From contig QHMQ01000023.1 of NCBI GenBank assembly GCA_003217835.1, positions 1 through 5,765 of the forward strand: a stretch of DNA of 5,765 nucleotides, in the 5' to 3' direction. Shown piece after piece: positions 1 to 5,765 of this stretch (the stretch's first letter is position 1; each line of letters opens with the position of its first letter). The position numbers and the translations under genes are program-made. This DNA comes from Verrucomicrobiota bacterium (lineage in GTDB: Bacteria; Verrucomicrobiota; Verrucomicrobiia; Chthoniobacterales; UBA10450). Below the pieces are notes generated by a model. The model saw only the letters and a program-made list of their open reading frames with translations. It was not told the DNA's origin and made no database searches.

Positions 1-57
1 CCGCATAAGACTCCGCTTTCGTTCAACCTGAAATAAAATTACAAAACAAAAAATATC

Positions 58-810
58 ATGAATTCAATCACAGCCATTCTCGCGACCACATCACTTATCC
101 TGTCACCTGTTGCATTCGTTCAGGCTCAGGGCTCACCAGAGTCCACGGCAAGTGAGAAAGCCGCGGTTGCCGGAGCCGACAAACGAACGGACGTTTACCA
201 TGTCCATTTCACCAAAGCCGCTCTCGGCAAGGCCGCTCAGTTGGGCGATTGGCTCAAAACGCCGGATCCCAATGCGCCCATGCCAGGACATTTTCTTGTC
301 CTTCGCCATCAGGATGGTGACGCGTGGGATTACGTTGTCATCGAGCATCTCGGCACAAAAGCCACCGTGGAAGCCGCCGGCACTGCTGTGCCTCCGGACA
401 AGCGCGACTTGAGCGAGTGGCACAACGATACTTTTGTCAACGGCCCATCGTGGGAGGAATTCACCCGCGCCATGGGTATTGACGGCGACTCAGGAGCCAA
501 GACGTCGGGCTCGGCGTACGTTGTCTCTGTTTATCGCCCTGCTCCCGGGCATCGTGGCGACTTGGAGAAGATGCTCAGTGAACCGCCCAGCCGACCAGCC
601 GATGCGAGCAGCGGCAATGTGTTGATGCAGCATCTGGAAGGCGGCCCCTGGACGTTTCTAACCATCGCTCGTTATAATTCGTGGGAGGACTTTGCCACGA
701 ACGAGAAAAACAACGTGGCGCAGACGGGCAAAAAGGCGGGTGGTTGGCTCCGTTTACGCGACCATACCGCTTTCCATAACGACACACTGACCGACCGCAT
801 CGCCCCGTAA
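58..810 (+). CDS. Probable exported protein with two tandem alpha/beta-barrel-like domains, function unknown
   Basis: I do not recognise a named family. The 250-residue product begins with a hydrophobic stretch (about residues 4-21) followed by AQA|QG, a plausible signal peptidase I site after Ala23. The n-region lacks Lys/Arg, so the signal is atypical. A low-complexity linker (about 25-44) follows. Two related halves come next: about 46-140 and 153-247. Each starts with a beta strand (VYHVHF; AYVVSVYRP), has a middle strand pair around a D/E-G-x-x-W turn (DGDAWDYVVIEH; EGGPWTFLTIAR), and closes with a matching motif, WHNDT at 121-125 and FHNDT at 239-243. The pattern recalls duplicated dimeric alpha-beta barrel (ABM-like) domains, but this is inference from strand pattern only. 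The ATG at 58 is the only reasonable start: an in-frame TAA lies at 34-36 with no start codon between. No Shine-Dalgarno is visible in the AT-rich leader. The gene appears intact and is followed by a long non-coding stretch. Confidence 0.85.
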   Translation: MNSITAILATTSLILSPVAFVQAQGSPESTASEKAAVAGADKRTDVYHVHFTKAALGKAAQLGDWLKTPDPNAPMPGHFLVLRHQDGDAWDYVVIEHLGTKATVEAAGTAVPPDKRDLSEWHNDTFVNGPSWEEFTRAMGIDGDSGAKTSGSAYVVSVYRPAPGHRGDLEKMLSEPPSRPADASSGNVLMQHLEGGPWTFLTIARYNSWEDFATNEKNNVAQTGKKAGGWLRLRDHTAFHNDTLTDRIAP

Positions 811-825
811 GCGTTTCCGGGGAGC

Positions 826-858
826 GCGCTGAGAATGTGTTCTGGGGAGCACATGCGC
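826..858. other. Stem-loop shortly after the first gene
   Basis: ATGTGTT (835-841) pairs with AGCACAT (848-854) around the loop CTGGGG, with one G-T pair. GCGC at 826-829 and 855-858 can extend the stem across a TGAGA bulge. It begins 15 bases after the stop codon at 808-810, so it may stabilise the 3' end of that transcript. There is no T-run after it, so it is not a standard intrinsic terminator. It could equally be part of an interspersed GC-rich repeat. Confidence 0.35.
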
Positions 859-946
859 CGCCAAGTGCTAAGGGCTAGGTAAAACCCCGAAAGGAATGCG
901 CGTTCGTTCGCGCAATCGGCGAGGGCACACTCGGCCGCGCGGGTCC

Positions 947-1185
947 ATCGCCTATGACGAGTACCTGCAGGAGATAAAGCAGGCGCGCGTAAACGAAAAG
1001 GCAGTGGCGATCTGGGTTGAGACCTGCTTTTGCGATCCTTTCCCGACGCACTTGCCGGCACGAGAACGGAACGGAACCGTAGGCCTGCTGCGATTGCGAC
1101 CGGACGGCTGGAAGAGAAGATCGGCCAGCAAGGCGAGTCGTTTCTGGAGAGACTAAAACGGCTAACCACTAATCAACGCGAATAA
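947..1185 (+). pseudogene. Possible decayed gene fragment spread over two frames
   Basis: This is a tentative call. About 947-1018 in one frame reads as ordinary coding sequence (IAYDEYLQEIKQARVNEKAV and onward). From about 1069 the better-looking sequence is in another frame (AIATGRLEEKIGQQGESFLE, then RLKRL), ending at TAA 1183-1185. Switching between them would require a shift of reading frame between about 1018 and 1069. The second piece contains a G-x-x-G-E-S-F-L-x-R-L-x-x-L-T pattern that loosely recalls the C-terminal end of REP-associated (RAYT/IS200-like) transposases. The match is short and from memory, and no catalytic HUH or Tyr region is present. The tail of this frame runs into the palindromic element starting at 1162, so its last residues are repeat-derived. 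It could equally be chance open sequence. No intact 86-residue gene is claimed for the open frame at 896-1156. Confidence 0.2.
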
Positions 1186-1205
1186 ACACTAATATTGCTG
1201 TAGCG

Positions 1206-1223
1206 GCGCGTGTCTTCACGCGC
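1206..1223. repeat. Perfect 7-bp hairpin inside the nested repeat
   Basis: GCGCGTG pairs exactly with CACGCGC around a TCTT tetraloop. It is the first of two core hairpins of the palindromic element and would form in DNA or RNA. No T-run follows, so it is not called a terminator. Confidence 0.7.
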
Positions 1224-1241
1224 AGATCCAAAAAGGCGTTG

Positions 1242-1259
1242 CGGTCGCCGCCGCGACCG
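1242..1259. repeat. Second perfect 7-bp hairpin inside the nested repeat
   Basis: CGGTCGC pairs exactly with GCGACCG around a CGCC loop. It is the second core hairpin of the palindromic element, 18 bases after the first. The run CGTCTCTAC that follows is not a T-run. Confidence 0.7.
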
Positions 1260-1308
1260 TCTCTACACCGGCCTGTCAGATTCGTGTACATTCGTGTTTA
1301 TTCGTGGT

Positions 1309-1337
1309 TTGAAGGCAAAATAGGACACATCTACATA
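1309..1337 (+). promoter_or_regulatory. Weak candidate sigma70-type promoter for metH
   Basis: TTGAAG (1309-1314; 4 of 6 to TTGACA) is followed after 17 bases by TACATA (1332-1337; 3 of 6 to TATAAT). This would start transcription about 55 bases before the metH ATG. The -35 box overlaps the edge of the palindromic repeat. Matches this weak arise often by chance. No SAH, SAM or cobalamin riboswitch was recognised in the leader. Confidence 0.2.
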
Positions 1338-1399
1338 TCATGATGCGTCAATTTGTTTCTTGATCACGAGGGGAAACATCGTTTAGTTCCCGGACAATC

Positions 1400-4300
1400 A
1401 TGTCGTCCTCCGATTTGCATCCGCTGGAATCGCTTTTGCGCGAACGCATCGTCGTGCTCGACGGCGCGATGGGCACGATGCTCCAGCGTTACAAACTTTC
1501 CGAGGCCGATTATCGCGGAAAACGGTTTCGCGATTGGAGAGGTAAAGATCTCAAGGGCAGCCTCGAGCTTCTTCTTCTGACAAAGCCGGAAGTCATCGAG
1601 GAAATCCACACGCAATACCTCGAAGTCGGTGCCGATATCATCGAGACCAACACGTTCAGCGGTACGACCATCGGGCTGCACGATTTTCTCTTTGTCGGCG
1701 AACCCCAAGGCGGTCGCAAGAATCAGCAATTTTTCCAGCGCGTCGTGGACGATCCCGATCTTCGCGCGCTCGTGCACGAGATGAATCTGGCGGCCGCTAA
1801 AATTGCCCGGCGGGCGGCGGAGCGCGTTGCGGCTCGGACAGGAACTCGCCGATTTGTTGCGGGATCCATAGGGCCCCTTCCCGTGACGGCGTCGATGTCG
1901 CCAGATGTAAACGATCCGGCTTTCCGCGCCGTCACGTTTGATCAACTCAAACAGACCTATTTCGATCAGGCCAAGGCCTTGCTCGAAGGAGATGTCGATC
2001 TTTTGCTGGTCGAAACCATTTTCGACACGCTCAACGCCAAAGCCGCGCTCTTTGCCATTGCGGAGGTGTTTGAACAAACCGGAAAGAAAGTCCCGCTAAT
2101 GATTTCCGGAACGGTGACGGACCGCTCCGGGCGAACGTTGAGCGGTCAAACCGTGGAAGCGTTTCTCATTTCGATCGCACATGCGCAGCCGCTCATCGTC
2201 GGGCTGAATTGCGCGTTAGGCCCGGATGAAATGGAACCGTATGTCGAAGAGCTCGCACGCATTTCGCCGTACTTTATGAGCGCGTATCCGAACGCGGGTC
2301 TGCCCGATCCGTTATCCGAGACTGGTTTTCCGGAGACGCCGAAAACTTTTACGCCTAAAGTTGCCAAGTGGGCGGAGAACGGCTGGCTGAATCTGGTTGG
2401 AGGCTGTTGCGGAACCACACCCGAACACATTCGCGCCATTACCAAAGCCGTGCGCGATTGCAAACCGCGACAAATTCAATCCCCAATCCGCCATCCGCAA
2501 TCCGCGATTCTCCGACTCTCGGGCCTCGAGCCGCTCAATATCACGCCAGAGATGGGTTTCGTCGTCATTGGCGAGCGCACCAACATCACGGGCTCGCCCA
2601 AGTTTTCGAAATTGATTCTGGCGGGCGATTTCGAAGGCGCGCTGGCGGTTGCGCGTCAACAAGTCAAGGGCGGAGCGAATATCCTCGATGTAAACATGGA
2701 CGAAGGAATGATCGATTCCGAAGTGACCATGACCCGTTTCCTGAGCCTGCTCGGCAGCGAACCGGAAATCACGCGCATTCCGCTCATGATCGACAGCTCG
2801 AAGTGGAGCGTGATCGAGGCGGGCCTCAAATGCGTGCAAGGCAAAGCCGTCGTCAATTCCATCAGTTTGAAGAACGGCGAGGAGGAATTTCTTCGACAGG
2901 CACGATTGATTCGGCAATATGGCGCGGCCGTCATCGTGATGGCTTTTGATGAGCGCGGCCAAGCAGACTCTCTTGACCGCAAGATCGACATCTGCGCGCG
3001 GGCTTATGACCTCTTGACCAAGCGCGCGAACTTCCCGGCAAATGACATTATCTTCGATCCGAACATTTTGACTGTCGCAACCGGTCTCGAAGAGCACAGC
3101 AATTACGCGGTCGATTTCATCGAGGCAACACGTTGGATAAAGGAGAATCTTCCCGGTGCGCACGTAAGTGGCGGCGTAAGCAATATTTCTTTTTCGTTTC
3201 GCGGAAACAATACGGTGCGCGAAGCCATGCACGCGGCATTTCTTTTTCATGCTATTGGCGCCGGCCTCGACATGGGAATCGTCAATGCAGGACAGCTCGC
3301 AGTTTACGAAGAAATCGAGCCGGAATTGCGCGAGCGCGTGGAAAACGTGCTCTTAAACCGGCGCCCTGATGCGACGGAACAGCTGGTCGAATTTGCGGAA
3401 AGGGTAAAAACCAAAGGCAAAACGCCGATCAAAGATGAAGCATGGCGCACGCAAACTGTGGAAGAGCGTCTGAAGCACGCGCTGATAAAAGGCATCGTTG
3501 ATTACATCGACATCGATACGGAAGAGGCACGAAAAAAAGCCAAACGTCCGCTCGATGTTATCGAGGGTCCGCTTATGGCCGGAATGAGTGTGGTGGGCGA
3601 CTTGTTCGGCTCGGGCAAGATGTTTCTTCCACAAGTAGTAAAAAGCGCCCGTGTAATGAAAAAAGCCGTCGCTTACCTGATGCCGTTCATGGAAGCGGAG
3701 AAATCTGCGGGCGCGAAGCCACAAGGACGCATCGTCATGGCAACGGTGAAAGGTGACGTGCATGACATCGGCAAGAACATCGTCGGCGTCGTCCTGCAAT
3801 GTAATAACTACGATGTTGTCGATCTTGGCGTGATGGTCCCGGCAGCGAAAATTTTAGAAACAGCGCGCGAAAAGAAAGCGGATGCGATCGGGTTGAGCGG
3901 ACTCATCACGCCGTCTCTCGATGAGATGGTCCATGTGGCACAGGAAATGGAGCGTGAGGGATTCGATCTGCCATTGTTAATCGGTGGCGCCACTACCAGC
4001 CGAGCTCACACGGCGGTTAAAATTGCGCCGCATTATCGAGCAAGCATTGTCCATGTTGTGGATGCGTCGCGCGCGGTCGGCGTTGTAAATTCTCTGTTAA
4101 ACGAGCAATTGAAATCGGAGTTCGATGTGAAAACGCGTGGCGATTACGCACGATTGCGCGAGGAGCATTCCGCGAAGACTCGCGGGAAAAAATTGCTGAC
4201 GCTGGAAGAAGCGCGCGCAAATCAAGCGCCGATAGACTGGAATGCCTACCAACCACCGACGCCAGACTTCATGGGAGCGCAGGCGGTTTGTCCAGCGATT

Positions 4301-5179
4301 GTCGATCTTCAGGACTACATCGACTGGTCGCCCTTCTTTCACGTCTGGGAACTGCGCGGCCGCTACCCGGCGATATTTGATGATCCCGTGATCGGCAAGC
4401 AGGCCCGCGAACTTTTCGACGATGCGCAAGAACTTCTCGAACAGATCGCCACAAAGAATTTGCTGACGGCGCGCGGCGTCCATGCCTTTTGGCCGGCAAA
4501 CTCCGTCGGTGACGATGTCGATCTTTACGCTGATGAAACGAGAAGAGAGAGACTCGCCACATTCTATTTTTTGCGGCAACAGATGCAGAAGCCCGCGGGG
4601 CAATTCAATCATTGCCTGGGAGATTACGTTGCGCCGAAATCAAACCCCAAATCCGCAATCCACAGTCCGAAATCGGCGGATTATCTCGGCGGTTTCGCCG
4701 TTTCAATTCATGGCGCGGATGAACTCGCGAAGGAGTTTACCGCTGCACACGATGATTACAGCGCAATTTTAGCGAAGGCACTGGCAGACCGATTCGCGGA
4801 AGCGTTCGCTGAGTATTTGCACAAGCAAGCGCGCATCGCGTGGGGATTCGGGCACGATGAAAATCTGTCGCATGCCGATCTTATTCGCGAAAAATATCGC
4901 GGCATTCGGCCGGCAGCGGGTTATCCCGCATGTCCCGATCACGCGGAGAAGCGAACACTTTTCGATTTGCTTGACGCCGAAAAGAACGCCGGCATCAAAC
5001 TAACGGAATCGTTTGCGATGCATCCCGGGGCGAGTGTGAGTGGTCTCTACTTTTCGCATCCGGAGGCAAAATATTTTGGCGTCGGACAAATCGCACGCGA
5101 CCAGGTTGTTGATTATGCCGCGAGGAGAGACGAACCGGTCGCTGCAATTGAGAAGCGGCTGGCGCCGAATCTCGGGTAG
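1400..5179 (+). CDS. metH: Cobalamin-dependent methionine synthase (5-methyltetrahydrofolate--homocysteine methyltransferase)
   Basis: Cytosolic enzyme that moves a methyl group from 5-methyl-THF via cobalamin to homocysteine, giving methionine and THF. Length is 1259 residues, against about 1227 in E. coli, and all modules are present. Homocysteine domain (about 17-350): VLDGAMGTM near the start, zinc ligands Cys271 (GLNCALG) and Cys336/Cys337 (GGCCGTT). Folate domain (about 385-650): IGERTNITGS from Ile391. Cobalamin cap (about 690-770): EGPLMAGMSVVGDLFGSGKM. Cobalamin domain (about 775-905): DVHDIG with lower-ligand His788, SGL at 833-835, GGATTSRAHTAVK from 862. AdoMet reactivation domain (about 935-1250): YIDWSPFF with Asp975, RPAAGY at 1170-1175, GASVSGLYFSHPE. 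Two inserts at about 358-370 and 1081-1093 are translated tandem repeats. A further segment, 97-123, is longer than in E. coli and looks like a subfamily trait. An in-frame TGA at 1361-1363 with no start codon between fixes ATG 1400 as the most upstream start. GAGGGG at 1368-1373 is too distant to be a normal ribosome site. The gene appears monocistronic. Confidence 0.98.
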   Translation: MSSSDLHPLESLLRERIVVLDGAMGTMLQRYKLSEADYRGKRFRDWRGKDLKGSLELLLLTKPEVIEEIHTQYLEVGADIIETNTFSGTTIGLHDFLFVGEPQGGRKNQQFFQRVVDDPDLRALVHEMNLAAAKIARRAAERVAARTGTRRFVAGSIGPLPVTASMSPDVNDPAFRAVTFDQLKQTYFDQAKALLEGDVDLLLVETIFDTLNAKAALFAIAEVFEQTGKKVPLMISGTVTDRSGRTLSGQTVEAFLISIAHAQPLIVGLNCALGPDEMEPYVEELARISPYFMSAYPNAGLPDPLSETGFPETPKTFTPKVAKWAENGWLNLVGGCCGTTPEHIRAITKAVRDCKPRQIQSPIRHPQSAILRLSGLEPLNITPEMGFVVIGERTNITGSPKFSKLILAGDFEGALAVARQQVKGGANILDVNMDEGMIDSEVTMTRFLSLLGSEPEITRIPLMIDSSKWSVIEAGLKCVQGKAVVNSISLKNGEEEFLRQARLIRQYGAAVIVMAFDERGQADSLDRKIDICARAYDLLTKRANFPANDIIFDPNILTVATGLEEHSNYAVDFIEATRWIKENLPGAHVSGGVSNISFSFRGNNTVREAMHAAFLFHAIGAGLDMGIVNAGQLAVYEEIEPELRERVENVLLNRRPDATEQLVEFAERVKTKGKTPIKDEAWRTQTVEERLKHALIKGIVDYIDIDTEEARKKAKRPLDVIEGPLMAGMSVVGDLFGSGKMFLPQVVKSARVMKKAVAYLMPFMEAEKSAGAKPQGRIVMATVKGDVHDIGKNIVGVVLQCNNYDVVDLGVMVPAAKILETAREKKADAIGLSGLITPSLDEMVHVAQEMEREGFDLPLLIGGATTSRAHTAVKIAPHYRASIVHVVDASRAVGVVNSLLNEQLKSEFDVKTRGDYARLREEHSAKTRGKKLLTLEEARANQAPIDWNAYQPPTPDFMGAQAVCPAIVDLQDYIDWSPFFHVWELRGRYPAIFDDPVIGKQARELFDDAQELLEQIATKNLLTARGVHAFWPANSVGDDVDLYADETRRERLATFYFLRQQMQKPAGQFNHCLGDYVAPKSNPKSAIHSPKSADYLGGFAVSIHGADELAKEFTAAHDDYSAILAKALADRFAEAFAEYLHKQARIAWGFGHDENLSHADLIREKYRGIRPAAGYPACPDHAEKRTLFDLLDAEKNAGIKLTESFAMHPGASVSGLYFSHPEAKYFGVGQIARDQVVDYAARRDEPVAAIEKRLAPNLG
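2479..2506 (+). repeat. Heptanucleotide tandem repeat inside metH, interdomain linker
   Basis: Four adjacent 7-base units: ATCCCCA, ATCCGCC, ATCCGCA, ATCCGCG, with degraded flanks ATTCAAT (ends 2480) and ATTCTCC (2507-2513). They encode PIRHPQSAI (about residues 362-370), between the zinc-bearing GGCCGTT of the homocysteine domain and RLSGLEP at the entry to the folate domain. This linker is about 5 residues longer than E. coli MetH as I recall it. The reading frame is kept. Confidence 0.75.
4644..4678 (+). repeat. Heptanucleotide tandem repeat inside metH, reactivation domain
   Basis: Five adjacent 7-base units: ACCCCAA, ATCCGCA, ATCCACA, GTCCGAA, ATCGGCG. They encode NPKSAIHSPKSA (residues 1082-1093), placed between conserved DYVAPK and ADYLGGFAV. 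E. coli has only LSGK at this position in my recollection, giving about 8 extra residues. The peptide repeats with a 7-residue period (NPKSAIH, SPKSADY), as expected from a 7-base unit read in triplets. Confidence 0.75.
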
Positions 5180-5184
5180 GAAAT

Positions 5185-5765
5185 TCAGGCTAGCGTCTCA
5201 GCTTGTGAGCTAACCACTATCGCGCGGTCAGGCGCAGGATCCGTCGAAGTTTTGGTTTCCCTCGCAGGCCAGACCACTTTCCAAGCAAGGCCACACTTCT
5301 CGAGCGTCCAGATGACGTAGCGGGTGAGATCAAACTCCCACCAGCGGAGTCCATGTGCCGCGCAACGCGGCTGGGCATGATGATTGTTGTGATAGCCCTC
5401 GCCGAATCCAAAAACACCGATCCAGAAATTGTTTCGGCTATGATCGGACGTATCAAAGCTGCGATATCCAAGTCTGGGCATATGGCAGATCGAATTGACT
5501 GACCAAGTCACGTTGTAGATCACCAGCATCGGCACGTAGAGGCACCAAAGCATTCCAGCCAATCCAAGTGTGAAGTAGAGAGTCGTGGCGACAGCGATGT
5601 GGGGCAGGACGTAGATCCCTGCACGTTCAAACAGCCGACAATACCAAATTTTGCTTACATCAGCCGCGTAACGTTTTGAGCGCTCACGAAATTCGGCCGG
5701 CTTCCGGATCAGCCACATCATATGGGCGTAGGGAAAGCCGTGCACCGGGCTGTGAATGTCTTCGT
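5185..5765 (-). CDS. Membrane fatty acid desaturase, C-terminal part (5' end beyond window)
   Basis: Integral-membrane di-iron enzyme of the acyl-CoA/acyl-lipid delta-9 desaturase type, which introduces a cis double bond into a fatty acyl chain using O2 and an electron donor. The frame is open through the right edge: upstream of the GTG at 5743-5745 it reads EDIHSP, the conserved DxHSP stretch that follows the second histidine box, so that GTG is internal and the true start lies outside. Visible hallmarks are GFPYAHMMW, two hydrophobic segments (about 5520-5615), TWSVNSICH (His codon 5482-5484) and the third histidine box HNNHH in GEGYHNNHH (5377-5391), then HGLRWWEFDLTRYVIW. The first two histidine boxes lie beyond the window, so catalytic completeness cannot be judged. 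The tail after VVWPARE is poorly conserved and ends SSQAETLA. The gene is convergent with metH with a 5-base gap between stops. Substrate and regiospecificity are not determined. Confidence 0.93.
   Translation of the reverse strand, partial: EDIHSPVHGFPYAHMMWLIRKPAEFRERSKRYAADVSKIWYCRLFERAGIYVLPHIAVATTLYFTLGLAGMLWCLYVPMLVIYNVTWSVNSICHMPRLGYRSFDTSDHSRNNFWIGVFGFGEGYHNNHHAQPRCAAHGLRWWEFDLTRYVIWTLEKCGLAWKVVWPARETKTSTDPAPDRAIVVSSQAETLA
5191..5212. other. Imperfect stem-loop at the metH/desaturase convergence
   Basis: TAGC (5191-5194) pairs with GCTA (5209-5212), and TCA (5198-5200) pairs with TGA (5206-5208), around GCTTG with a GTC bulge. It lies 12 bases past the metH stop and inside the last codons of the desaturase. 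No T-run is present on either side, so it is at best a weak bidirectional 3'-end structure and may instead be a remnant of an interspersed repeat. Confidence 0.25.

Larger units (their letters stand above)
1162..1311. repeat. Nested palindromic intergenic repeat element (about 150 bases)
   Basis: Outer arms: 1164-1193 and 1280-1309 are inverted copies matching at 24 of 30 positions by my count. Each arm is three 10-base units; on the right these are ATTCGTGTAC, ATTCGTGTTT and ATTCGTGGTT. Inside are inverted TGTAG (1199-1203) and CTACA (1263-1267), enclosing two perfect 7-bp hairpins: GCGCGTG/CACGCGC (1206-1223, loop TCTT) and CGGTCGC/GCGACCG (1242-1259, loop CGCC). The layered symmetry is that of a REP/MITE-like interspersed element. 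It has no coding capacity. From general recollection, similar arms and TGTAGCGG-type cores recur between genes in Verrucomicrobiota genomes; copy number cannot be judged here because the window holds one full copy. Confidence 0.75.

Noticed and set aside
895..916. TGCGCG/CGCGCA hairpin (897-902 with 909-914).
   Set aside because: A 6-bp stem in GC-rich sequence with no partner structure or T-run; not distinguishable from chance.
1012..1034. GAGACCTGC (1019-1027), resembling the core of a cobalamin-riboswitch B12 box upstream of a B12-dependent gene.
   Set aside because: Only nine bases match, the other conserved blocks of the riboswitch are not seen upstream, and it lies almost 400 bases before metH with a palindromic element between.
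896..1156. Open frame of 86 codons starting ATG at 896.
   Set aside because: No ribosome site, the beginning and end look like untranslated GC-rich sequence (Arg-rich), and a better-looking segment near the end is in a different frame. Treated only as a possible gene remnant.
672..1169. Open frame of 165 codons on the minus strand.
   Set aside because: It overlaps the end of the first gene antisense, is Ser/Arg/Pro-rich with no recognisable motif, and crosses the 826-858 stem-loop. Likely a GC-driven shadow.
1368..1373. GAGGGG as a ribosome binding site for metH.
   Set aside because: It ends 26 bases before the ATG, and no start codon in the metH frame lies closer to it.
2312..3250. Open frame of 312 codons on the minus strand inside metH.
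   Set aside because: Fully antisense to the conserved folate domain of metH. The translated antisense heptad (RGLRMADWGLN) helps keep it open. No protein-family features.
1161..5219. Identical 11-mer GCTAACCACTA at 1161-1171 and 5209-5219, as if marking repeat edges or attachment sites.
   Set aside because: Several identical 11-mer pairs are expected by chance in a window this size, and the flanking sequences do not match.

Overview
The window (5765 bases, moderately GC-rich) looks like the chromosome of a free-living Gram-negative bacterium. My best guess is a soil or aquatic member of the Verrucomicrobiota or a related PVC-like lineage. That guess rests on the MetH subtype, on interspersed repeats of the kinds I associate with those genomes (nested palindromes, arms built of ATTCGTGTTT-like units, ATCCGCA heptads), and on the absence of clear Shine-Dalgarno sites. 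It is an inference, not a demonstrated placement.

Layout. 58-810 (+) encodes a probably exported 250-residue protein of unknown function. It consists of two related alpha/beta halves, each ending in an aromatic-HNDT motif. 811-1399 has no intact gene. It holds a stem-loop just after the first gene, a stretch with scraps of coding-like sequence in two frames (possible decayed gene, about 947-1185), a 150-base nested inverted-repeat element (1162-1311) and the metH leader. 1400-5179 (+) is a full-length cobalamin-dependent methionine synthase, metH, with all domains and key residues. 5185-5765 (-) is the C-terminal part of a membrane fatty acid desaturase that runs off the right edge. It is convergent with metH, and the two stop codons are separated by only 5 bases.

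The genes do not form an obvious pathway. MetH regenerates methionine from homocysteine and methyl-tetrahydrofolate, the desaturase adjusts membrane lipid unsaturation, and the first protein is exported and unassigned.

The most interesting signal is inside metH. Two short tracts of a degenerate 7-base tandem repeat (ATCCGCA-like; 2479-2506 and 4644-4678) sit in the reading frame, one in the linker between the homocysteine and folate domains and one in the reactivation domain. Both encode a PxSAI peptide in the same phase and lengthen the protein relative to E. coli MetH as I recall it. They look like an interspersed repeat family that has been tolerated inside an essential-type enzyme. I do not see a new defence system, CRISPR array, RNA gene or intact mobile element.
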